From Pseudomonadales bacterium (GTDB lineage: Bacteria; Pseudomonadota; Gammaproteobacteria; Pseudomonadales; Azotimanducaceae), in contig JANQPF010000003.1 of assembly GCA_028285415.1 (NCBI GenBank), forward strand, positions 248,001-312,000: DNA of 64,000 bases, in the 5' to 3' direction. Numbering within the stretch: position 1 is the stretch's first letter; every line of letters starts with the position of its first letter. The position numbers and the translations under genes are program-made. Shown here piece by piece: positions 45,367 to 54,848 of this stretch. Below the pieces are notes generated by a model that saw nothing but the letters and a program-made list of their open reading frames with translations, was not told the origin of the DNA and ran no database searches.

Positions 45367-45747
45367 ATGGAAGAGGAACTTCGAGGCGTAAAGGTCTTGG
45401 TCATAGACGACTCTAAGACCATCCGACGTAGCGCAGAGAACTTGCTGACCAAGGAAGGCTATGACGTGATCACGGCCACCGACGGTTTCGATGCGCTAGC
45501 CAAAATTGCCGACGCTCGTCCGGAAATCATATTTGTCGATATCATGATGCCGCGCCTGGATGGCTATCAGACCTGCGCGCTGATCAAAAACAACAGCGAA
45601 TTCAAAACCACGCCGGTTGTGATGTTGTCTTCCAAAGACGGCCTCTTCGACAAAGCGAAGGGTCGGATCGTCGGCTCGGACCAATACATCACCAAGCCTT
45701 TCAGCCGGGAAGAGCTGCTGGGCACGATTCGGACCTTAGTCCACTAG
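45367..45747 (+). CDS. pilG: Twitching motility response regulator PilG
   Basis: Single-domain CheY-like receiver that promotes pilus extension when phosphorylated by ChpA. 126 aa. VKVLVIDDSKTIRRSAENLL gives the acid pocket, IIFVDIMMPRLDGYQT the phospho-Asp (residue 58), VVMLSSKDG the Thr/Ser position, and YITKPFSREEL the conserved Lys. First gene of pilG-pilH-pilI-pilJ-chpA-chpC; pilH follows by 16 bases. Confidence 0.95.
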   Translation: MEEELRGVKVLVIDDSKTIRRSAENLLTKEGYDVITATDGFDALAKIADARPEIIFVDIMMPRLDGYQTCALIKNNSEFKTTPVVMLSSKDGLFDKAKGRIVGSDQYITKPFSREELLGTIRTLVH

Positions 45748-45763
45748 TTGGTAGCAGGCGGAG

Positions 45764-46129
45764 ATGGCGAGAATACTAGTAGTAGACGATTCACCGACTG
45801 AGACGCATCAGATGGTGAATACGCTGGCACGGCAGGGTCATCAGGTGCTCACCGCGGCGACTGGATCCGACGGGGTGTCGCTGGCGCAGGAAGAGCAGCC
45901 CGACATCATCCTGATGGACGTGGTCATGCCGGGCATCAACGGCTTTCAGGCGACGCGTCAGATCACCCGCAGTCACAATACCAGCCACATCCCGGTAATC
46001 ATCGTGTCCAGCAAAGATCAGGACGCGGACAAGGTCTGGGGTGAGCGTCAGGGTGCCTGTGGTTATCTGACCAAACCGGTCGACGACCGCACGCTCATCA
46101 GCACCGTGAACGGGCTCCTGGCCAGCTAA
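45764..46129 (+). CDS. pilH: Twitching motility response regulator PilH
   Basis: Second CheY-like receiver of the Pil-Chp system, linked to retraction or acting as a phosphate sink. 121 aa. MARILVVDDSPTETHQM, DIILMDVVMPGINGFQATRQI (phospho-Asp near 52), VIIVSSKDQDADKVWGERQGACGYLTKPVDD. The QDADKVWGxRQGA stretch is specific for PilH. The pilI ATG lies nine bases after its stop. Confidence 0.95.
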   Translation: MARILVVDDSPTETHQMVNTLARQGHQVLTAATGSDGVSLAQEEQPDIILMDVVMPGINGFQATRQITRSHNTSHIPVIIVSSKDQDADKVWGERQGACGYLTKPVDDRTLISTVNGLLAS

Positions 46130-46138
46130 GGATTGATC

Positions 46139-46693
46139 ATGGCGACGAGCGAAGCCCTCAACATACTGCAGGACATCAAGGCGGCGACCTTCAAGAACGC
46201 AGCCCCGCTGCCGCACAAAGAGGAAGTGCAGGCACAGTGGCAGGGTCTGGGTTTCCTGGTCGGCGGCATGCGCCTCGTCTCCAAGCTCGGCGACGTCAGC
46301 GAACTTTTGCCGATGCCGAGACTGACGTCGTTACCGGCGGTCAAGCCGTGGCTTCTGGGCATCGCGAATGTCCGGGGCCGGCTGATCCCGGTCATTGATC
46401 TGCACGAATATTTACAGGTACCCACCACGCTGCCTTTCAATCAGTGGCGGGTGCTGGTCGTAGAAGACGGCGATGTGGTCGCCGGTCTGGTGGTCGAGCA
46501 GTCGCTCGGCATCCAGCACTTTCTCGAAGACAGTTATGAGGAAAACGACAGCAGCGACCTGGGTGAGTTTTCACCCTACGTCAGCGGCGCTTTCCGTCAT
46601 GGAGGACGCGTGTATCACGAGGTCCAATTAAAGGCGATTTTAAGGGACGAAAAGTTCTTTGACGTTGCGCAAGGTAACCAAGAGCAGCTGTAG
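46139..46693 (+). CDS. pilI: CheW-like adaptor PilI
   Basis: Couples the receptor PilJ to the kinase ChpA. 184 aa. A CheW fold from about residue 35 (WQGLGFLVGGMRLVSKLGDVSELLPMPRLTSLPAVKPWLLGIANVRGRLIPVIDLHEYL), with the conserved NxRGxxxPxxDL motif. The ATG at 46139 has AAGGA six bases upstream and is preferred to the in-frame TTG at 46133. Confidence 0.94.
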   Translation: MATSEALNILQDIKAATFKNAAPLPHKEEVQAQWQGLGFLVGGMRLVSKLGDVSELLPMPRLTSLPAVKPWLLGIANVRGRLIPVIDLHEYLQVPTTLPFNQWRVLVVEDGDVVAGLVVEQSLGIQHFLEDSYEENDSSDLGEFSPYVSGAFRHGGRVYHEVQLKAILRDEKFFDVAQGNQEQL

Positions 46694-46702
46694 GTAAAGG
46701 AT

Positions 46703-47917
46703 ATGAAATCAGGGAAGTTGTCTCCGTTGTTATTGACTCTGATAACGCTCATGGCCGCCATCCTGTTTGGCATGGCGTACTTCATATGGTCCGGAGGTGT
46801 GTCGGTGCTGGACAGCCCGCCCCTCATGCTGGCCGTAGCAGGCGTTGTAGTCATGGCCGTCATCGGTGTTGTCATGGTAAGCAGTACGCGCAAACAGCTG
46901 CATGAACAGGCAGCCCAGAACGAGCGCAATCAGGCAGCCATTCTGCAGCTCCTCGATGAGCTTGCGGACCTCGCGGAAGGTGATCTCACCGTACACGCTT
47001 CGGTGACTGAAAACTTCACGGGCGCGATTGCCGACTCCATCAACTTCGCCATCGACCAGATGCGCGGGCTGGTGTCGAACATCAACCATCTGTCCGTGCA
47101 GGTTGCGAAAGCGGCAGGTGACAGCCAGGGCACGGCGTCCAACCTTGCCACGGCGGCGGAGAACCAGGCGAAGGAAATCGGCGCTGCGTCCACCGCTATC
47201 AACGAGATGGCAGTCTCCATCGACCAGGTATCTTCCAACGCCGCAGAATCCGCCTCCGTTGCAGAGCGCGCGGTAGAGATTGCCAACAACGGCTCGCACG
47301 TCGTGCAGGACACCATCGGCGGTATGGACAGCATTCGCAGCCAGATTCAGGAAACGTCGAAGCGGATCAAGCGCCTCGGTGAATCGAGCCAGGAGATTGG
47401 CGACATCGTCTCGTTGATCAACGACATTGCCGACCAGACCAACATCCTGTCACTGAACGCCGCCATCCAGGCTTCCATGGCCGGTGATGCGGGCCGCGGC
47501 TTCGCCGTGGTAGCGGACGAAGTTCAGCGCCTGGCGGAACGCTCTTCGGCGGCAACCAAGCAGATTGCTGCGCTCGTGAAGACCATTCAGACGGATACCA
47601 ACGAAGCGGTCATCTCCATGGAGCAGACGACCGCGGAAGTGGTTGATGGCGCGAAGCGCGCCCAGGATGCCGGTGTGGCCCTGGAAGAGATTGAAAGCGT
47701 ATCAACTTCACTCGCTGAGCTCATTCAGAACATCTCCAACGCGGCGCGCCAGCAGGCGGCCACGGCGGGACATGTGAGCAACACGATGAACGTGATTCAG
47801 GAAATTACCTCGCAGACGGCCGAGTCTACCGACAATACGGCAAGCTCGATCGGCGAGCTTGCGGGCATGGCCAACGAGATGCGGTCTTCGGTAGAGGGCT
47901 TCAAGCTGCCGGGCTGA
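46703..47917 (+). CDS. pilJ: Methyl-accepting chemotaxis protein PilJ, lacking a periplasmic sensor domain
   Basis: Receptor of the Pil-Chp array. 404 aa, against roughly 680 in Pseudomonas. Two TM helices (about 8-29 and 41-61) are separated by only about eleven residues, so there is no room for the usual PilJ ligand-binding domain. A HAMP-like segment (about 62-125, LADLAEGDLTVHASVTENFTGAIADSINFAID) leads into the signalling coiled coil. The hairpin tip IADQTNILSLNAAIQASMAGDAGRGFAVVADEVQRLAERS (about 247-286) is intact. The C-terminus lacks a CheR-binding pentapeptide. Followed by chpA with no pilK between. Confidence 0.93.
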   Translation: MKSGKLSPLLLTLITLMAAILFGMAYFIWSGGVSVLDSPPLMLAVAGVVVMAVIGVVMVSSTRKQLHEQAAQNERNQAAILQLLDELADLAEGDLTVHASVTENFTGAIADSINFAIDQMRGLVSNINHLSVQVAKAAGDSQGTASNLATAAENQAKEIGAASTAINEMAVSIDQVSSNAAESASVAERAVEIANNGSHVVQDTIGGMDSIRSQIQETSKRIKRLGESSQEIGDIVSLINDIADQTNILSLNAAIQASMAGDAGRGFAVVADEVQRLAERSSAATKQIAALVKTIQTDTNEAVISMEQTTAEVVDGAKRAQDAGVALEEIESVSTSLAELIQNISNAARQQAATAGHVSNTMNVIQEITSQTAESTDNTASSIGELAGMANEMRSSVEGFKLPG

Positions 47918-47964
47918 GGGGCAACCCTTGAGCGCAAGGCCAATTTCCTAAGAAGGGACACCAT

Positions 47965-50900
47965 ATGCCGACGTCGCGAGAACATTTCGCACTCGACTGG
48001 ATCAAAAGTGATCTGCTCGAGACGCTGAACGAAGCGCGTACTTCACTGGACGACTATGCCGAGATGGCGGACGAGACGCGCATGCGTGCGTGTCTGACCG
48101 GTCTGCATCAGGTGCACGGCACGCTGGTCATGCTCGAGCTGAAGGGCGTGACCCAGCTTGCCGATCATCTCGAGCAGCTCGCGCAGGCGATGCTTGCCGG
48201 TCAGATCGCGGATCCGACGGCGTCCGGCCAGGCGTTGATGCAGGGTATTCTCGAGCTGCCGGGATATCTCGATGAGCTGCAGCGCGGCGGCGACGACAGC
48301 GCCAGCGTTTCCACCGAGCTCGTCAACGAAATCCGCGGCATGCTGGGCCTCGAAGCGTTGAACGACGGCGCGGGTGCCAATTTGAGCGAAGGTGCGAGTG
48401 ACGAGGTCATCGCGCGCTTCAACGCCATCGGCGGTCCGGAAAAAGTTGCGCGCATGCGCTCGGCCTATCAGAACGTGCTGCTGTCGATTCTCAAAGGCGA
48501 CGACCGCGCGCAGGCGGTGGGCGTTCTCAAGAAGATTGCCACCGGGTTGCAGAAGGTGACCGAAGGTGCAGCCCTTGCCGGGCAATGGCAGGCGTTCGGC
48601 GAGTTTGTCACCAGCCTCAGCTACCAGGACGGCGTCCTCGAAAGCGAAGCCGTCAAGCTCCTGCGTCGCGTGGACGTGGAAATCAAGAACCTCGCCAAAG
48701 ACGGTGAGGGGGCGCTGCGCCAGCCGGTCAACATGGAGCTCATTCAGCAGCTGCTGGATGCGGCCGAAGCGCGGGATCATTCCAGCGAGGCGGTCACGGA
48801 CCTGCGCGAGGCGGTGAGCCGCGACGCGGGCAGCAACAACACGCTGGCGATTTCCGGTCGTCAGGCATTGTCCTCAGCGGCCGGTGCGCTGCAGGAAGAC
48901 CTGGCACTCGTCAAAGACAAGATGGATCTGCTCGTGCGTGCGCCGAGCGTGGATCTCGAAGAGCTGCGTGCCCTGATCAATCCCCTCAAGCAGATTGGCA
49001 GCACGCTGTCGCTCCTTGGTTTCGAATCCTCGCGGGAGATCGTCAGCGATCAGGTGGACGCCATCGAAAGCCTTATCGTGCTCGGTGACGGCGATCCCCA
49101 GGGTGTGCAGAGTATCGCCGCGGCGCTGGTGCAGATCGACGAGAACCTGACGAGCGTCATCCAGGGCTCGGGTCAGACCGAGGTCGAGCAGATTACCGGC
49201 GAAGCACAGCTGCAGGTATTGCGTGAAGCGCGCAAAGGCCTGGAAGTCGTCAAGCAGGCAATTGTCGACTTCGTGTCCACCCAGTGGAGCGTCAATCACC
49301 TCGAAGTGGTGCCGCCGACGTTGAACGAAATTTGCGGCGCCCTGGGTATCGTGCCCCTGCCGCGTGCCATCAGCATGCTGCAGAGCATCAACGCCTACGT
49401 GAGCGACGAGCTCATGCAGGGCCGCCAGCCGGACTGGCGTGAGCTCGATCAGTTTGCCGACGTCGTGAGCGCGGTTGACTACTATCTGGAACGGCTCGGT
49501 GAAGAGAGCAGCTCCGGAACCGACGACATTCTGCAGGTTGCAGAACGCAGCCTTGCGGAGCTGTCGACCAGCAGCGACCAGGCCGTCGCAGCGCCTGCTG
49601 CGGAACTCGTGCAGGCACCGCTCGATGACACGCCGGACGAAGTCCCGGCTCCAGTCGCGGAAGCGCCGGTGCAGAGCGATGCGGCTGACATCGAAGTCCC
49701 TGAGGTCGACGCGCAGGCACCGGTCAGCGAGACCGTCGACGAAGAAGAAGCACCGGCCGCGCTCGAGCCGGCGGCGGACGCGGGCGCAGTAGACGAAGAA
49801 GCGCACGCACAAGCCGAGGAAGAAGAAGTCGATTTCACCGCCGCGCCCGAAGAGCCCAAGCTCAGACGCGAGCACGACGATACGTTCGATCTGGCGAGCG
49901 ATACTTTCGCGGATCTCGACGACAGCGCGCTTGAAGACGGTGCGCTTGAAGATAGTGCGCTTGACGATAGTGCCTCGGAAGACAGCGCACCCGACGAGGT
50001 GCTGGAAGCCACTGCGGCTGCCGGCGACGCCGCACCCGAGGCGCCGGATTGGGATCTGATTTCGCAGGACGATAACGCAACGGCGAATGACACGCCGGCA
50101 GCGGCCGACGATGCGCCGGAAGCCGCCGCCAGCGCGGTCAGCGACGATCTGGCGGACGCCGACGACAGCCTGAACCTGTCCGTGGATGACGCCGAAGAAC
50201 TGGCAGAGAGTGCTGAAACGGCGCTGCCGCCGATTGAATTCAGCCCCGAATCTGCGGACGTGGCGGACACGTTTGCGTCCGAGGACGAGGCTGCCGCCCA
50301 GGAAGATCCGGCAGCAGCGCCGGAAGAGCCGCTCGAAGCCGAGAGCGGTGACCACCCCGATCCGGAAATTGTCGAGATTTTCGTCGAAGAAGTGGGTGAG
50401 GTGCTCGAAAACATCGACGAATATCTGCCGCTCTGGGCGCAGACCCTCACCGTAGATGAGCCGTTGACGGAAGTTCGTCGCGCCTTCCATACCCTCAAGG
50501 GCAGCGGGCGCATTGTGCAGGCGGCTGAGATTGGTGAGCTCGCCTGGGGCATCGAAAACATGCTCAACCGCGTCATCGACGGTACGGTCGATCCGACGCC
50601 ACAATTTGTCGACGTCATCAACGAGGCGCGCAATCTGATTCCGACCCTGCGCGATGCGTTCGAGCAGCGCAAGGCTATGGACCTGGGCGTTATGAGCGCC
50701 ATCATCGACCGCGCAGACGTGCTTGCCTCCGGTGGCACGCTGGATGAAGCCCCGGTAACCGAAGCGCCGGTGGAAGATCCGGTGGAAGATGCCGAGGAAG
50801 CGGTCGAAGCGCAGGCGGACGCAGAGCTCGAAGCCGTCGCGGAACAAGTGCCGACTGACGACATCCCGAGTATCGAAGATCTGGCGGATCTCGTTGCCGA

Positions 50901-53900
50901 AGGCGACGCTGAAGCGGCTGCCGAGTCGGCTGGCGATGCCGCAGTCGCCGAGCAACCGGATTTCGAGCTTGCCGACGATGACCTCGACGAGGTCATGGGT
51001 GACTCGAGCCTCACGCTCTTCAAAACCGAGGCGCAGGAACACCTGGCAGTGCTCGCCGCGGAGAACGCGCGCGTGCCCTGGACGCTCAGCGAGCCCATGG
51101 CGCGCGCTTTCCATACCCTTGCAGGCAGCGCGGCGATGGCCGGCATTCAGGAAATGCAGCTCATCGTCGAGCCGGCGTATCAGGTGGTGGAAGCGTTCCG
51201 CGGACAGTCTCCGTCGACCGAGCTGCAGACCTTCTTCCAGGAGGCGGAAAAGCACCTGAACGAATGCCTCGCGGCGCTCAGCGGCGAGCTTGACGGCGAA
51301 TGGGAAGAGCCGCTCGAGTTTGTTGCCCGCGCCGACGACCTCATGGCGACCGGCAGCACCAAGCCAAGGCCGATCGACCAGTTGCTCGATGCCAAGGTCA
51401 CGGCTGCCATCTTCGAGGCAGAAGCAGAAGTGAATGCTTACCTGTCCGGTCAGACTGAAACCAGCGTGGATCTGCAGGCCATGCTCAACGAGCTGGCGGA
51501 GGTTGCGCGCGATCTCAATGCAGGGCCGCTGGCGGAACTCTCGACAGCGCTCGCTGAAGCGATGGCAACGGCTGCCATCGCGCAGCACATGCCGCCGACG
51601 TGCGCGGTGGTCATGCAGCAGGCCTATGAACGGCTGATCGATCAGCTCAACGAAATTGCTGCGGGCAGCGAAGTTGCCGAGCAGTCCGAACTCGTCGCCG
51701 AGCTGCAGAGCCTCGACTTCAGCCCGGTCGCTGTGGTTGCGGAGCCGGCTGACGAAGACGATGCGCCTGCGGAAGCGCAGGATGCGCAACCTGAGGCTGA
51801 GGAAGCGCTGCACGGGCAGCCTGAAGAAGCGCCGGAAGCCATGGAGGCGCAGGCGGCACCCGCCGACGAAGCGTCGCAGGATGCGCTCGTCGAAGAAATT
51901 GCCAACCTCACTGAGGTTGACCCGGATCTCGTTCAGGTCTTCTTCGAAGAAGCTGAAGAGATCAACGAAGACCTCGAAGCCAATATCGTCAACTGGTCAG
52001 GCGAACGTGAGAACCGCCTGTACATGGAAAACCTGCTGCGGGGTCTGCACACCCTCAAGGGTGGCGCCCGGCTGTGCGGACTGTCCCGGCTTGGCGACCA
52101 GGCCCATGACTTCGAAAGTCTGGTCATCGAAGTCCAGAGCAACGAACGCGACGTAGACGACGCGCTCTTCGCGGAGCTGAACAAGCGCTTCGACGCGATC
52201 ACCGCGCATCTGGCTGAAATCAATAAGCAGCTCGACATGTCTGAAGCAGGTGCCACGCCGGCGCCAGCTGCGCCGGAACAGCCGGCGGAAGTCGAGTCTT
52301 CTGACGCTGAGCCCGAAGCTCCGGTTGCGGAGGTCGAGTCCACGGTCAGCGATGTGAATAAGATCGTCGAAGCCGTCACCGCGCCTGGCACGTCAGCTTC
52401 GACGCCTGCGCCGAGACCGGCCCAGGAAGCGGACAAACCTCAGGCTCCGGCCGTGGAGCGGCAGAACCAGGAAATGGTTCGGGTTGGCTCAGGTCTCCTC
52501 GAAGAGCTCGTGAATCTGGCAGGTGAATCTTCGATCCTGCGTGCGCGCATCGAGCAGGGCATGAGTGACTTCACCAGCTCCCTGGACGAGATGGAGACCA
52601 CCATCGAACGTCTGCGCGAGCAGCTCAGACGCCTCGAGATCGAAACCGAAACGCAGATTCTGCATCGCCACGAACGCACCGACGGCCCGCAGTACGAGAA
52701 TTTCGATCCGCTCGAAATGGATCGCTACAACCAGCTCCAGCAGCTGTCGCGCGGCCTCTCCGAAAGTGCTTCGGACATGCTCGATCTGAAGGAGACGCTG
52801 CTCTACAAAGCGCGCGAATCGGAAACGCTGCTGCTGCAGCAGGCGCGTATCAACACGGAGCTGCAGGAAGGCCTGATGCGCACCCGCATGGTGCCCTTCA
52901 GCCGCCTTCTGCCGCGCCTGCGCCGGATCGTGCGGCAGGTCAGCGGTGAATTGGACAAAGAAGTCGAGTTCCATGTGCAGAACGCGGAAGGTGAACTCGA
53001 TCGCAACCTTCTCGAACGCATGGTACCGCCGCTCGAGCACATGCTCAGAAACGCGGTGGACCACGGGATTGAAAGCACGGAGATGCGGCGCAATTTCGGC
53101 AAGGCTGCCAATGGACGCATAGATCTGAGGCTCACCCGCGAGGGCGGCGACGTTGTCATCGAAATCAGCGACGACGGTGCGGGTATCGACGTCGAAAGCG
53201 TCCGCGCCAAAGCGATCGAACGCGAACTGATGGCGCCCAACGCGGATCTGACGGAAGAAGAGATTCTGCAGTTTGTCCTGGCGCCGGGATTTTCCACGGC
53301 CAAGTCCGTGACGCAGATTTCGGGTCGTGGGGTTGGTCTCGACGTCGTGCACAGCGAGGTCAACCAGCTCGGCGGCAGCATCAACATTGTTTCGCGTCCG
53401 GGCAAAGGCACGCGCTTTGTCGTGCGGGTGCCGTTTACGGTGTCGGTAAACCGCGCGCTCATGGTCTCAGTGGGTGACGATCTGTACGCCATCCCGCTCA
53501 ACACCATCGAGGGCATCGTGCTTCTGAGCCCGGATCAGCTGCAGGCGCTCTATACCGGCGAAGGCAAGTCGTTTGAATATGCCGGCATACCCTATCGCGT
53601 GCGCTACCTCGGCCAGTATCTCGGCCGGGAGTTCAGCCGCGTGGCGGCGGGTCAGGCAAGCGTGCCCATGGTACTCGTGCGCTCAGGTGATCATGCCGTC
53701 GCGATACACGTCGACCAGGTTCAGGGCAGCCGCGAGATTGTGGTGAAAAGCCTCGGGCCGCAGTTTGCCGGCGTGGGTGGTATCTCGGGCGCGACGATTC
53801 TCGGTGATGGCAGCGTTGTCGTCATTCTCGACCTGCTGGCGCTCATTCGTGCTCAGCATCTGCAGAGCGGACGCCGCTCGAAACCGGCGCAGCCGAGCCG

Positions 53901-54276
53901 GCGGGGACCGCGTTGCGTCATGGTGGTCGATGACAGCGTGACCGTTCGCAAGGTGACATCGCGCCTGCTCGAACGACAGGGTATGGACGTGCTCGTCGCC
54001 AAAGACGGTATCGAGGCCGTGGCGCTCCTCCAGGAACGTCGCCCGGACATCATGCTGCTCGACATCGAAATGCCCCGCATGGACGGCTTCGAAGTGGCGC
54101 GCCAGGTGCGCCATGACGAGCGTCTCGGCAGTCTGCCGATTGTCATGATCAGTTCGCGCACGGGCGATAAGCACAAAGAGCACGCGAGCCAGCTGGGCGT
54201 AAACAAGTTTCTCGGCAAGCCGTTCCAGGAGAACGAGCTGCTTGCCACGATCGATGAGTTGGTCACCCGCGATTAA
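47965..54276 (+). CDS. chpA: Hybrid histidine kinase ChpA (PilL) of the Pil-Chp system
   Basis: CheA-type kinase for twitching control, 2103 aa. Phosphotransfer-like domains: N-terminal HQVHGTL (His48), then a degenerate FimL-like region to about 500, then HTLKGSGR (His842), HTLAGSA (His1050) and HTLKGGAR (His1362). The long Ala/Glu/Asp-rich linkers (about 532-792) include a 15-base repeat. Then come a dimerisation helix (about 1510), the ATPase N-box at 1692-1699 (HMLRNAVDHG) and SDDGAGID (1735), a CheW domain, and a C-terminal receiver (Asp1989-1990, phospho-Asp2033, Lys2085). It has three or four canonical Hpt sites, fewer than the eight phosphotransfer domains of Pseudomonas ChpA. Confidence 0.95.
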   Translation: MPTSREHFALDWIKSDLLETLNEARTSLDDYAEMADETRMRACLTGLHQVHGTLVMLELKGVTQLADHLEQLAQAMLAGQIADPTASGQALMQGILELPGYLDELQRGGDDSASVSTELVNEIRGMLGLEALNDGAGANLSEGASDEVIARFNAIGGPEKVARMRSAYQNVLLSILKGDDRAQAVGVLKKIATGLQKVTEGAALAGQWQAFGEFVTSLSYQDGVLESEAVKLLRRVDVEIKNLAKDGEGALRQPVNMELIQQLLDAAEARDHSSEAVTDLREAVSRDAGSNNTLAISGRQALSSAAGALQEDLALVKDKMDLLVRAPSVDLEELRALINPLKQIGSTLSLLGFESSREIVSDQVDAIESLIVLGDGDPQGVQSIAAALVQIDENLTSVIQGSGQTEVEQITGEAQLQVLREARKGLEVVKQAIVDFVSTQWSVNHLEVVPPTLNEICGALGIVPLPRAISMLQSINAYVSDELMQGRQPDWRELDQFADVVSAVDYYLERLGEESSSGTDDILQVAERSLAELSTSSDQAVAAPAAELVQAPLDDTPDEVPAPVAEAPVQSDAADIEVPEVDAQAPVSETVDEEEAPAALEPAADAGAVDEEAHAQAEEEEVDFTAAPEEPKLRREHDDTFDLASDTFADLDDSALEDGALEDSALDDSASEDSAPDEVLEATAAAGDAAPEAPDWDLISQDDNATANDTPAAADDAPEAAASAVSDDLADADDSLNLSVDDAEELAESAETALPPIEFSPESADVADTFASEDEAAAQEDPAAAPEEPLEAESGDHPDPEIVEIFVEEVGEVLENIDEYLPLWAQTLTVDEPLTEVRRAFHTLKGSGRIVQAAEIGELAWGIENMLNRVIDGTVDPTPQFVDVINEARNLIPTLRDAFEQRKAMDLGVMSAIIDRADVLASGGTLDEAPVTEAPVEDPVEDAEEAVEAQADAELEAVAEQVPTDDIPSIEDLADLVAEGDAEAAAESAGDAAVAEQPDFELADDDLDEVMGDSSLTLFKTEAQEHLAVLAAENARVPWTLSEPMARAFHTLAGSAAMAGIQEMQLIVEPAYQVVEAFRGQSPSTELQTFFQEAEKHLNECLAALSGELDGEWEEPLEFVARADDLMATGSTKPRPIDQLLDAKVTAAIFEAEAEVNAYLSGQTETSVDLQAMLNELAEVARDLNAGPLAELSTALAEAMATAAIAQHMPPTCAVVMQQAYERLIDQLNEIAAGSEVAEQSELVAELQSLDFSPVAVVAEPADEDDAPAEAQDAQPEAEEALHGQPEEAPEAMEAQAAPADEASQDALVEEIANLTEVDPDLVQVFFEEAEEINEDLEANIVNWSGERENRLYMENLLRGLHTLKGGARLCGLSRLGDQAHDFESLVIEVQSNERDVDDALFAELNKRFDAITAHLAEINKQLDMSEAGATPAPAAPEQPAEVESSDAEPEAPVAEVESTVSDVNKIVEAVTAPGTSASTPAPRPAQEADKPQAPAVERQNQEMVRVGSGLLEELVNLAGESSILRARIEQGMSDFTSSLDEMETTIERLREQLRRLEIETETQILHRHERTDGPQYENFDPLEMDRYNQLQQLSRGLSESASDMLDLKETLLYKARESETLLLQQARINTELQEGLMRTRMVPFSRLLPRLRRIVRQVSGELDKEVEFHVQNAEGELDRNLLERMVPPLEHMLRNAVDHGIESTEMRRNFGKAANGRIDLRLTREGGDVVIEISDDGAGIDVESVRAKAIERELMAPNADLTEEEILQFVLAPGFSTAKSVTQISGRGVGLDVVHSEVNQLGGSINIVSRPGKGTRFVVRVPFTVSVNRALMVSVGDDLYAIPLNTIEGIVLLSPDQLQALYTGEGKSFEYAGIPYRVRYLGQYLGREFSRVAAGQASVPMVLVRSGDHAVAIHVDQVQGSREIVVKSLGPQFAGVGGISGATILGDGSVVVILDLLALIRAQHLQSGRRSKPAQPSRRGPRCVMVVDDSVTVRKVTSRLLERQGMDVLVAKDGIEAVALLQERRPDIMLLDIEMPRMDGFEVARQVRHDERLGSLPIVMISSRTGDKHKEHASQLGVNKFLGKPFQENELLATIDELVTRD
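49915..49995 (+). repeat. 15-base tandem repeat in the chpA linker
   Basis: About five imperfect copies of a 15-base unit (pattern G-A-Y-R-G-Y-G-C-G-C-T-T-G-A-H) encode the acidic five-residue unit [D/E]-D-[S/G]-A-[L/S/P]. All lengths stay in frame. Two copies are nearly identical, which suggests recent slippage. Confidence 0.75.
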
Positions 54277-54326
54277 GCCGGGTGGTGAGTTGACAGCAAC
54301 CCTTCAGCAGTATTGAGGACAGAGCA

Positions 54327-54824
54327 TTGAGTACGGCGGCACTAGTGGCAAACGATGCAAACGAGCTTTCCTGCGTTCTGATTCCCACTCCGGGTATCCA
54401 GCTGCTGCTGCCTAACGTCTGCATCGCAGAGATTGTGCCGTGGCGGCGCATCAAAGCGCTGAAGCCGGGTCCCGACTGGTGCTTGGGTCATGTCGGCTGG
54501 CGCGGCAAGAATCTGCCGGTGGTGCACTACGCCGGTTTCGACGACGCTGATGCGGAAAAGAAAGGCACAGCCCGTTGCCTGGTGGTCATGAACCGCGCAC
54601 GGCACAGCTCCGGGCCCGCGTTTTACGCGCTCGCGGCACAAGGATTGCCGCGCATGCTGCAGCTCGTCGCTGAAGACATCAATAACCTGGACCAGCCCCT
54701 TGGCTCGGCTGATGCCATGCAGGTTGAGGTGGGCACGGAGGCGGCTGTCATTCCAAATCTTGCCTTTATCGAAGACCGGCTTGCGGAGCTGCAGAAAGCG
54801 CTCACCGATGCCGGCAGCGCCTGA
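54327..54824 (+). CDS. chpC: CheW-like adaptor ChpC
   Basis: Second CheW-like protein of the Pil-Chp cluster, able in Pseudomonas to link further receptors. 165 aa. CVLIPTPGIQLLLPNVCIAEIVPWRRIKAL and WCLGHVGWRGKNLPVVHYAGFDD carry the CheW pattern, with W-R-G-x-x-L-P-V in place of N-x-R-G. TTG start at 54327 with GAGGA eight bases upstream. It directly follows chpA; the methylesterase chpB usually between them is missing. Confidence 0.88.
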   Translation: MSTAALVANDANELSCVLIPTPGIQLLLPNVCIAEIVPWRRIKALKPGPDWCLGHVGWRGKNLPVVHYAGFDDADAEKKGTARCLVVMNRARHSSGPAFYALAAQGLPRMLQLVAEDINNLDQPLGSADAMQVEVGTEAAVIPNLAFIEDRLAELQKALTDAGSA

Positions 54825-54848
54825 CACACCTCGGTCGATACGCCTCTG

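Noticed and set aside
48874-51813. A 979-codon open frame antisense to chpA
   Set aside because: chpA has clear domains and the reverse frame is open only because Ala/Glu/Asp-rich codons with G or C in third position rarely give stops in that frame. It has no recognisable motif.
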